Positions 1 to 6,034 of a stretch of 8,827 nucleotides of DNA are shown here, in pieces. The notes under the pieces are model-generated. The model was not told where the DNA came from. It worked only from the letters and a program-made list of their open reading frames with translations, and did not search any database. Position numbers and translations under genes: made by a program. The number at the start of each line of letters is the position of its first letter. The first letter of the stretch is position 1. Source of the stretch: Planctomycetota bacterium (lineage in GTDB: Bacteria; Planctomycetota; SZUA-567); the NCBI GenBank assembly GCA_020861125.1, contig JAJBSZ010000423.1, positions 1-8,827 on the forward strand, given 5' to 3'.

Positions 1-957
1 CTGATCATCCGCGGGGCAATGACCACCGGCGAATTGGTGGGCCTGATCGTCTACGCCACCCAAATCCTGATGAGCCTCAACATGCTGTCGATGGTCCTCA
101 CCATGATCACCATCTCCCGCGCCTCGGCCGAGCGCATCGTAACCCTGTTGGATGAGCAGAGCACCATGACCACCATCCCCGATCCGGTGACCACCGTCGC
201 CGACGGTTCCGTCCGGTTCGAAGGGGTGTATTTCGGTTACGGTGACGCCGAACACGCTCAGGTGCTCCGGGACATCAACCTCGCCATCGGCGCGGGCGAA
301 ACCATCGGCATCATCGGCGGCACCGGCAGTGGCAAAACCAGCCTGGTGCAGCTCATTCCCAGACTCTACGACGTCACCAGCGGCCGGGTGACGGTGGGCG
401 GCGTCGATGTGCGTGATTACGATCTGGACGTCTTGCGCTCCCGGGTGGCGATGGTGCTGCAGAAAAATGTCCTCTTCGCCGGCACGGTGCGGGAAAATCT
501 CCTCTGGGGTAATCGGGACGCCAGCGACGAGGAACTGCGCCGCGCCTGCCGCCTGGCCCAGGCGGACGATTTTATCCAGGCCCTCCCCGGCGGCTACGAC
601 GGCCTGGTGGATCAGGGCGGCAGCAATTTTTCCGGCGGCCAGCGGCAGCGGCTTTGCATCGCCCGGGCGCTTCTGAAAAATCCGACCATCCTCATCCTCG
701 ACGACTCCACCAGCGCCCTCGACACCAAGACGGACGAGAAACTGCGCGCCGGCCTGGCCAACAGCTTGCCTGGCGTTACCACCTTGATCATCGCCCAGCG
801 GGTCGCATCCGTCATGCACGCCGACCGCATCATCGTCATGGACAACGGTCGGGTGGACGGCTACGGCAGCCACGAGGAGCTGCTGGCTACCAACACAATT
901 TACCAGGAAGTGTACCACTCCCAGACGAGGCAGGACGATGGCGAAATGGCGAACTAA
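1..957 (+). CDS. ABC exporter half-transporter, degenerate-ATP-site subunit (5' truncated)
   Basis: C-terminal 318 residues of a fused permease/ATPase of the type IV (MsbA/multidrug) ABC exporter family; the reading frame is open to base 1, so the start and most of the membrane domain lie outside. The visible part begins in the last membrane helix and then has a complete nucleotide-binding domain. Walker A GGTGSGKT is at bases 316-339, the Q-loop LQKN follows, the signature FSGGQ is at 628-642, Walker B is ILILDD with the second Asp at 703-705, and the D-loop is SALD. Two catalytic positions are changed: Asp replaces the usual Glu after Walker B, and the switch is IAQR (Gln at 796-798) instead of IAHR. 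This is the known pattern of the degenerate subunit in heterodimeric exporters such as TM287/288 and BmrCD. The gene overlaps the next by 20 bases, so the two are very probably translationally coupled partners. The substrate is unknown. Confidence 0.95.
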   Translation: MIIRGAMTTGELVGLIVYATQILMSLNMLSMVLTMITISRASAERIVTLLDEQSTMTTIPDPVTTVADGSVRFEGVYFGYGDAEHAQVLRDINLAIGAGETIGIIGGTGSGKTSLVQLIPRLYDVTSGRVTVGGVDVRDYDLDVLRSRVAMVLQKNVLFAGTVRENLLWGNRDASDEELRRACRLAQADDFIQALPGGYDGLVDQGGSNFSGGQRQRLCIARALLKNPTILILDDSTSALDTKTDEKLRAGLANSLPGVTTLIIAQRVASVMHADRIIVMDNGRVDGYGSHEELLATNTIYQEVYHSQTRQDDGEMAN

Positions 958-2833
958 CGGTCTCAAGGCGCTCAACCCCGGCAATCCCGTCCGGACGGCC
1001 CGGCGGCTGATCGGGTACATCTTCCGTGACTACGGGAAACGCTTCGTCGTGGTACTCCTGGGCATCATGATCGCGGCAGCGGCATCGGTGACCGGTTCCC
1101 TCTTTCTCCGTACGCTTATCGACCGGTATATCGCTCCCCTCGAGGGCATGCCCGATCCCGATCTGTCGGGACTTCTCGGCGTGATCCTGATTATGGCGGC
1201 GGTGTACTACCTCGGCGTGGCCGCCACCTTCACCCAGTCGCAACTGATGGTCACCATCAGCCAGGGGGTGCAGAAAACCATCCGCGACCAGTTGTTTGCC
1301 CGGATGGAAGCCCTGCCCATCTCCTTTTTCGACTCCCACAGCCACGGCGATCTGATGAGCACCTACACCAACGACATCGACACCCTGCGGCAGATGCTGT
1401 CCCAGAGCCTGCCGCAGGTATTCTCCTCGGTGGTGACCATGCTGGTGGTGTTCATCGCCATGCTCCACGTCAGCGCCACCCTGGCCATCCTGGTGACAGC
1501 CATCCTGATCATCGCCTGGATCGCCTCGCGCATGGTCGGCAGCCGCAGCGCCGTGTTTTTTGTCCGGCAGCAGGCTTCCCTCGGCGCCCTCAACGGCTTT
1601 CTCGAGGAAATGGTCCACGGACAAAAGGAGGTCAAGGTTTTCAACTACGAGGACCGGGCCCTGGACCGCTTCGACGCCCTGAACGACGACCTCTGCCGCA
1701 GCGCCACCAGCGCCAACAAATACGCCAATATCCTGATGCCGCTCATGGTCAACATCGGCAACCTCCAGTTTGTCCTGGTGGCGGTGCTGGGTGGCGCGCT
1801 GGCCGCGTCGGATCGCCGAGCCCTGAGCGTCGGCGCCATCGCCTCCTTTCTCCAGCTCAGCCGTTCCTTCAGCATGCCGCTGAACCAGTTGTCGCAGCAG
1901 ATCAATTCCATCGTCATGGCCCTGGCCGGGGCGGAGCGCATCTTCACCCTCATGGACGAGAAACCGGAAGCGGATCAGGGTTACGTCACGCTGGTCAACG
2001 CCGAGGAACGTGACGGCACCATCGTACCGGCGGAACACCGCACCGGTCGCTGGGCCTGGCGGCACCCCCACGGCAACGGCGAGATCACCTACACGCCGCT
2101 CACCGGCGACGTGCAGTTCGTCGACGTCACCTTCGGCTACGTTCCGGAGAAAACCGTATTGTTCGACATCACCCTGGAGGCCCACGCAGGCGAGAAAATG
2201 GCCTTTGTCGGATCCACCGGTGCCGGCAAAACCACCATCACCAACCTTATCAACCGGTTTTACGACATCCAGGGCGGGAAGATTCGCTACGACGGCATCA
2301 ATATCGAAAAGATCCGCAAGGCGGACTTGCGTCGTTCCCTCGGCATGGTACTGCAGGAAACCACCCTGTTTACCGGCAGCATCCGCGACAATATCCGCTA
2401 CGGGCGGCTGGAGGCCAGCGATGCCGAAGTCAAGGCGGCGGCCGAATTGGCCAACGCCGACGATTTCATCAACCTGCTGCCGGACGGTTACGACACGGTG
2501 CTGACGGACGACGGCGGCGAGCTGTCCCAGGGCCAGAAGCAGCTCCTGGCCATCGCCCGGGCGGCGGTGGCGGATCCGCCGGTGATGATCCTGGACGAAG
2601 CCACGTCCTCCATCGACACCCGGACTGAAGCCATCGTCCAGGCGGGCATGGACTCACTGATGCACGGCCGGACAGTGTTTGTCATCGCCCACCGCTTGTC
2701 CACCGTCCGCAATGCCGACATGATCATGGTACTGGAACACGGACGGATCATCGAACGGGGCAGCCATCGGGAACTCCTGGCAGCCAAGGGTGTGTATTAC
2801 CGGTTATACACCGGAGCGTCGGAATTGCAGTAA
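938..2833 (+). CDS. ABC exporter half-transporter, catalytic subunit
   Basis: Complete 631-residue fused membrane/ATPase protein, expected to sit in the inner membrane as heterodimer partner of the upstream gene. Six hydrophobic helices are visible, at about residues 35-57, 78-98, 160-178, 180-200, 263-290 and 298-327. The ATPase domain has Walker A GSTGAGKTT at 425-433, Q-loop Gln473, signature LSQGQ at 529-533, Walker B with Asp553 and catalytic Glu554, and switch His585. All catalytic residues are intact, but the signature has Gln in place of the first Gly of LSGGQ; this signature faces the degenerate ATP site of the partner. About 40 residues (349-389, containing TGRWAWRHPH) are inserted between the last helix and the ATPase domain; similar inserts occur in a subfamily of bacterial exporters. 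The ATG at 938 is preceded by GAGG at 927-930, 7 bases upstream, and lies inside the end of the preceding gene. The substrate (drug, lipid or peptide) cannot be told. Confidence 0.97.
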   Translation: MAKWRTNGLKALNPGNPVRTARRLIGYIFRDYGKRFVVVLLGIMIAAAASVTGSLFLRTLIDRYIAPLEGMPDPDLSGLLGVILIMAAVYYLGVAATFTQSQLMVTISQGVQKTIRDQLFARMEALPISFFDSHSHGDLMSTYTNDIDTLRQMLSQSLPQVFSSVVTMLVVFIAMLHVSATLAILVTAILIIAWIASRMVGSRSAVFFVRQQASLGALNGFLEEMVHGQKEVKVFNYEDRALDRFDALNDDLCRSATSANKYANILMPLMVNIGNLQFVLVAVLGGALAASDRRALSVGAIASFLQLSRSFSMPLNQLSQQINSIVMALAGAERIFTLMDEKPEADQGYVTLVNAEERDGTIVPAEHRTGRWAWRHPHGNGEITYTPLTGDVQFVDVTFGYVPEKTVLFDITLEAHAGEKMAFVGSTGAGKTTITNLINRFYDIQGGKIRYDGINIEKIRKADLRRSLGMVLQETTLFTGSIRDNIRYGRLEASDAEVKAAAELANADDFINLLPDGYDTVLTDDGGELSQGQKQLLAIARAAVADPPVMILDEATSSIDTRTEAIVQAGMDSLMHGRTVFVIAHRLSTVRNADMIMVLEHGRIIERGSHRELLAAKGVYYRLYTGASELQ

Positions 2834-2961
2834 TGGAGCAAATGTGCTGTCCGTGACGCCGCGGTCCGGGCAGCGCGTTCGCCAGAAACGATGGCGGCGA
2901 GGTCCCGGAGGAGTACGACCGGCCACGACGCCGTGGACAATTCGGATTCAGGAGAAATCCC

Positions 2962-3249
2962 ATGGATCGCAGCCCGTGCGGTATCGACTGCAGCGCCTGC
3001 CACGAATACAAGAGCGGCTGCCCGGGCTGCCGCAACCTGGAAGGCAGGATTTATTGGACCGACAAAGCCCAGGACGGTCCCTGCCGCATCTACCTCTGCG
3101 CGACGCGGCAACGGGGCTACCACTCCTGCGGCGAGTGCCCGGAATTACCATGCCATCGCTACGCCAGCCTGCGAGAGGAAAAGCTGACCCCCAACGATCC
3201 CGTTCATGATATATCCGCGCGGGTGGACTACCTCACCCGCGGGCGATGA
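2962..3249 (+). CDS. DUF3795-type cysteine-rich small protein
   Basis: A 95-residue soluble protein with ten cysteines in the first 64 residues: Cys6, 10, 13, 20, 23, 41, 46, 56, 59 and 64. The layout (CGIDCSAC, then CPGC, C-x4-C, CGEC and ELPC) matches the DUF3795 family, small proteins common in anaerobic bacteria and archaea, presumed to bind zinc or an iron-sulfur cluster; their function is not established. The ATG at 2962 has a strong site, CAGGAG, 7 bases upstream, which fixes the start. The gene follows the exporter by 128 bases on the same strand. That gap (2834-2961) has small inverted repeats but no clear terminator or promoter, so co-transcription is possible but unproven. The last 30 residues lack cysteines. 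A metal-binding or redox role is inference from the cysteine pattern only. Confidence 0.88.
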   Translation: MDRSPCGIDCSACHEYKSGCPGCRNLEGRIYWTDKAQDGPCRIYLCATRQRGYHSCGECPELPCHRYASLREEKLTPNDPVHDISARVDYLTRGR

Positions 3250-3278
3250 GCTCTCCGGACGCTGGTGGCCTGTCTGGA
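3218..3278 (+). other. Two tandem hairpins at the end of the DUF3795 gene
   Basis: The first is a perfect 8-base inverted repeat (CGCGGGTG at 3218-3225, CACCCGCG at 3234-3241, 8-base loop) inside the last codons of the DUF3795 gene. The second pairs 3254-3260 with 3272-3278, 7 pairs including one G-T, around an 11-base loop just after the stop. Neither is followed by a T tract on either strand, so they are not canonical intrinsic terminators. They could stabilise the 3' end or mark a Rho-dependent end between converging genes. The rest of the gap to 3417 shows no gene. Confidence 0.35.
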
Positions 3279-3417
3279 CCCAGCCAACGGTTGTCCTGTT
3301 GGGTACCATTTAGCCAAAGTCGGGAGGTGATCGGTGTCCGTTGCCGGATGGAAAATCCCGGTGTGGCACGAGGTTTCTGGAAGTGTTACGTAATTAAGCC
3401 CCGACGGATGACCTGCC

Positions 3418-5508
3418 CTAAAATTCAAAGGTGGCAAGGATGTTGTCGAACGCGGCGGTGTAGCGGCTGAAACGGTCGGCTGCCGCCCAAAAGGAAATGC
3501 GGAAGGCGCGGTGCCGGCGGGGGACCACGTACTGACGGCAGCGCAGGTTCAAACCGTCCTGGGTACAAGTGAAGTCCATGAACAGGGCCGGGGTCGCGCC
3601 ATCCGGATCGAAGGACACCACCCGACTGTCTACCAGACGGAATCGGCTGAGGTTCGCACGCAGGCTGGCGACGTTGCTGTCAAGCTCCGCTTTGCCGGCG
3701 CTGTAGGATCCGGGGAGGGCTTCGCACTTGACGCTGGCACTGCCGTCCGGGCTGGTCATCTCCACTGAATTCAGCCGGGCCGATCCCCGCCAATCCGGCG
3801 GCAGGCGCAGGGCAAACCCCCAGAAGAGGTTCGCCATCCAGTCTTCCTCGACCCGGGCATAGGTTCGCCGATCCCCCACCACCAGTTCCGCCAGATTGCC
3901 GCGCGGCGTCTCCCGGCCGGCCGATGTGAGGGACAGCGTCAGGGCAGGATTGCGCAGGAAACCGACGAAGTCAAACAACAGGGCGCCGTCGCCGCCCGAC
4001 CGTTCCACCAGCACGTATCCGGCAGGTAATCCGACCCGGCTGACGGTGGTGTCGACCGGAATCCAGCTGCCGTTGATCCAGGCCTCGGCCCAGCAGTGGA
4101 ACACGGCCCGGCCGGTCTGGGCCAGGAAGCCCTGGCAGAGGCGGGTGGGAATCCCGAGGGATCTGGCCATGGCGGCGAATATGCGGGCATGGGCGGTGGC
4201 ATCGCCCGAGAGGTCGGTCAGGGCGTCGACGGGGTCCCGCCGCCGCCGCGGCGTTTCCTCCAGGTCGATGGTCTGATTCACCCAGCCGGCAAGATAGCTG
4301 ACGGCCCGCAGGACGTTGGTCTCCTCCCGTCGGGTATCGGTGTCGGCCACCGCCTGGTAGGCGGCGTCGATGATGGCGGGATGGTTCGACGGGATGGTTG
4401 GAGAATGGGTGAGATAGGGCTGGATGTCGGGTGGTACCGCCATGGGCAGGACGGCCCGGGAATCCACCCGCGGGGCATTGCGGACGGCGGTGATGCCGGT
4501 GCCGTCGCCGACGTAGTCGATGCGGGCATACTCCGAGTTGTGGATCACCCCGGCCCATTCGTAGGATGGCCAGGCCTGGAGTTGCAGCCAGGCGAAGTTG
4601 TCCCAGGCGGGAATTGATTCGGCGATGGCGATGACCGCCGGTCCGCCGGGTGGCCGTTGTTCCGGCGCCGGCGCCGTCTGGGCCGGCGGCATCTCCTCTT
4701 CCGGGAATTCGATGAAATAATCACCGTCGTTCAGGGCCGACAGAGGACGCGGGCCGATGGGGATGGCGGCACGGGCCGGCTCATGACCGCGAGTACCGGT
4801 GCGGGGAATACGACCGGCCTCGTAGTCGTCCCGTTCCACCACCTGGTACACTAGGCCTGCCGACTCCAAACGGAGTAAACGGCCGTCGGCGGTGAACCGG
4901 GCCTCCAGGGGCGGCCGGCCGGGGGAGGTGCACACCGCCCGCCACACGGTCGCGGCGCCGGTGCCGATGCTTTCCACGATCTCCACCGTCTCTGTCGCCA
5001 CGGTCCGGTTCCGGCGATCGAGTACGTCGACCTCGGCTACCGTGCCGGCTCGGGGCGGGCGTCGGGAAAACCATTCACCGCTGAGTTCAAATACCGCGCC
5101 CGGCGGAACCGGTATCCGGCCGGACGTGCCGAACATGCCCGAGGCTTCAATCACCGCCTCGCCGTTTTCCACCGTGATAACTTCCCGGCCGCTGTCGCCC
5201 GCCACCACCTCTTCGCTGCGTTGGATTGCCGTGCCGTCGGGTGTGGACAGGGTCCGGAGGCGCAGGATGCGGAGGGGAGTCACCCCGTCACCCGGGGCGT
5301 AGACGAATTTCTCTTCTTCCACCACCACGCACGGAGCCTTGCGGTACGAGCCGGCGCGACGGGTGAAATAGCCTTTTTCCCGCAACTCGCCGCGGTATTC
5401 CATGACGTAATAGATGCGTTTGTCGTTCCAGGGATGATCGCCAGCCGCGCTCTTGCCGCCGCCGGCCAACACCAGGAGGAGGATGCAGTAGACCAGGCCG
5501 TGGCGCAT
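3418..5508 (-). CDS. Secreted transglutaminase-like protein, catalytic Cys missing
   Basis: A 696-residue protein, probably exported. Residues 1-23 form a Sec-type signal peptide (MRHG, hydrophobic LVYCILLLVLA, likely cut after SAAG); there is no lipobox. Residues about 30-260 look like beta-rich domain sequence, then a Pro/Glu-rich linker (about 265-290). A transglutaminase-like core (PF01841 type) lies at about 380-490: GDATAHA at 435-441, LGIPTR, HCWAEAW with His471, and PVDTT with Asp486. The catalytic triad is normally Cys-His-Asp; here the Cys position is Ala437 (GCC codon, bases 4198-4200) while His and Asp keep normal spacing, so peptidase or transamidase activity is doubtful. The end (about 557-696) resembles the PsbP/DUF1795 fold. 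I chose ATG at 5508, with GAGGGG 11 bases upstream; a TTG at 5517 in frame would sit only 2 bases from that site. It lies downstream of rpmG, past its terminator. Partner or substrate unknown. Confidence 0.88.
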   Translation of the reverse strand: MRHGLVYCILLLVLAGGGKSAAGDHPWNDKRIYYVMEYRGELREKGYFTRRAGSYRKAPCVVVEEEKFVYAPGDGVTPLRILRLRTLSTPDGTAIQRSEEVVAGDSGREVITVENGEAVIEASGMFGTSGRIPVPPGAVFELSGEWFSRRPPRAGTVAEVDVLDRRNRTVATETVEIVESIGTGAATVWRAVCTSPGRPPLEARFTADGRLLRLESAGLVYQVVERDDYEAGRIPRTGTRGHEPARAAIPIGPRPLSALNDGDYFIEFPEEEMPPAQTAPAPEQRPPGGPAVIAIAESIPAWDNFAWLQLQAWPSYEWAGVIHNSEYARIDYVGDGTGITAVRNAPRVDSRAVLPMAVPPDIQPYLTHSPTIPSNHPAIIDAAYQAVADTDTRREETNVLRAVSYLAGWVNQTIDLEETPRRRRDPVDALTDLSGDATAHARIFAAMARSLGIPTRLCQGFLAQTGRAVFHCWAEAWINGSWIPVDTTVSRVGLPAGYVLVERSGGDGALLFDFVGFLRNPALTLSLTSAGRETPRGNLAELVVGDRRTYARVEEDWMANLFWGFALRLPPDWRGSARLNSVEMTSPDGSASVKCEALPGSYSAGKAELDSNVASLRANLSRFRLVDSRVVSFDPDGATPALFMDFTCTQDGLNLRCRQYVVPRRHRAFRISFWAAADRFSRYTAAFDNILATFEF

Positions 5509-5617
5509 AGATCGCAAGTCCCCTCTTCAACCGGCTTCGCCAGGCGCTCCAGTCCGGGCCTGAACTGCCGTTCGCTCACACGGGTAGGTCATGCTATCAG
5601 AAAACGATGGACAAGGG

Positions 5618-5645
5618 AAAAAAAAACGCCGGCCAGCGGCCGGCG
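5618..5645 (-). terminator. Intrinsic terminator of rpmG
   Basis: Read on the minus strand, a perfect 8-bp stem CGCCGGCC / GGCCGGCG with a GCT loop (5627-5645) is followed at once by nine T (5618-5626). It lies about 50 bases after the rpmG stop and should separate rpmG from the transglutaminase-like gene. Confidence 0.95.
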
Positions 5646-5696
5646 CGAACGTACCATTACCAAGGGCGAACTTCCTCGCCCCATTTGTCCCTTGCG

Positions 5697-5864
5697 TTAC
5701 GCTTTCTTGGCTTTGTGGGGCGTATGCTTGCGCTCGGCAGGACAGTATTTGGTCACTTCGAGGGATTTGTTCTCCCGTTTGAGGCGAGTGACATAGTTGC
5801 GGTTCTGGCAGCTGCCGCAGACCATCTGGTAAACCTCGACCGGGTTTTTCTTTTTCTTGGCCAT
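5697..5864 (-). CDS. rpmG: 50S ribosomal protein bL33 with three-Cys zinc ribbon
   Basis: A 55-residue basic protein recognised as bL33 of the large ribosomal subunit. It has the family features: a lysine-rich start (MAKKKK), VCGSCQNRNY with Cys16 and Cys19, and KYCPAERKHTPHK near the C-terminus. In zinc-binding bL33 the second pair is CPxC; here Cys41 is kept but the second Cys is Glu44, giving three cysteines with His47 and His50 nearby. Zinc-free paralogs usually lose both pairs, so this is an intermediate form. The linker between the two halves is also atypical (VTRLKRENKSLEV). The start is the ATG at 5864, giving the typical MAKKK beginning, with AGGAG 11 bases upstream; an in-frame ATG at 5888 would place that site inside the gene. 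It has its own promoter (6000-6028) and terminator (5618-5645), so it is a self-contained transcription unit. Confidence 0.93.
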   Translation of the reverse strand: MAKKKKNPVEVYQMVCGSCQNRNYVTRLKRENKSLEVTKYCPAERKHTPHKAKKA

Positions 5865-5965
5865 TGTTGTCAACGCTCCTGTCAGCAATTCGTACCTACG
5901 TGCGCGCCGTCCGCCAGCACCCCCTTCGGTCGACCCCGCCCGTCAGCATCAGTATACGAGAATCC

Positions 5966-5987
5966 CGCCGCCCGTGGGACGGCGGCG
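5966..5987 (-). other. GC-rich hairpin at the 5' end of the rpmG leader
   Basis: A 7-bp all-GC stem (CGCCGCC / GGCGGCG on the minus strand) with an 8-base loop begins about 6 bases after the predicted rpmG transcription start near 5993. No T tract follows, so it is not a terminator of the gene before it. It may protect the 5' end of the mRNA or help regulate it; this is inference from structure alone. Confidence 0.4.
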
Positions 5988-5999
5988 TGTAAAACAGAA

Positions 6000-6028
6000 A
6001 CTATCGCCGGACGGTTCCTTCCTGTCAA
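6000..6028 (-). promoter_or_regulatory. Sigma70-type promoter for rpmG
   Basis: On the minus strand a perfect TTGACA -35 box (6023-6028) is separated by 17 bases from GATAGT (6000-6005, 4 of 6 matches to TATAAT). It begins 7 bases after the stop codon of the upstream 801-residue gene and predicts a start near 5993 and a leader of about 130 bases before the rpmG ATG. Confidence 0.7.
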
Positions 6029-6034
6029 GAAATT

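Noticed and set aside
887..2185. Long open frame (432 codons) on the minus strand opposite the second exporter gene
   Set aside because: It lies antisense to a well-supported ABC transporter, has a His/Gly/Asp/Gln-rich composition typical of GC-rich antisense frames, and shows no recognisable domain.
3246..3470. Possible 74-residue gene overlapping the stop of the DUF3795 gene
   Set aside because: No clear ribosome binding site or family resemblance, and it runs into the end of the convergent transglutaminase-like gene.
3971..4617. Open frames on both strands overlapping the transglutaminase-like gene
   Set aside because: They are Pro/Arg/Gly-rich shadows of a gene with a signal peptide and recognisable domains.
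5591..5599. Extended -10-like TGATAGCAT on the minus strand upstream of the transglutaminase-like gene
   Set aside because: No -35 box at suitable spacing; too weak to list as a promoter, though the gene needs one after the rpmG terminator.
5868..5873. TTGACA on the minus strand just before the rpmG start codon
   Set aside because: It lies between the ribosome binding site and the ATG, and any -10 box would fall inside the coding sequence, so it is chance.
5951..5956. TATACT on the minus strand in the rpmG leader, a possible second -10 box
   Set aside because: No TTGACA-like box 16-18 bases upstream; a full promoter exists about 50 bases further upstream.
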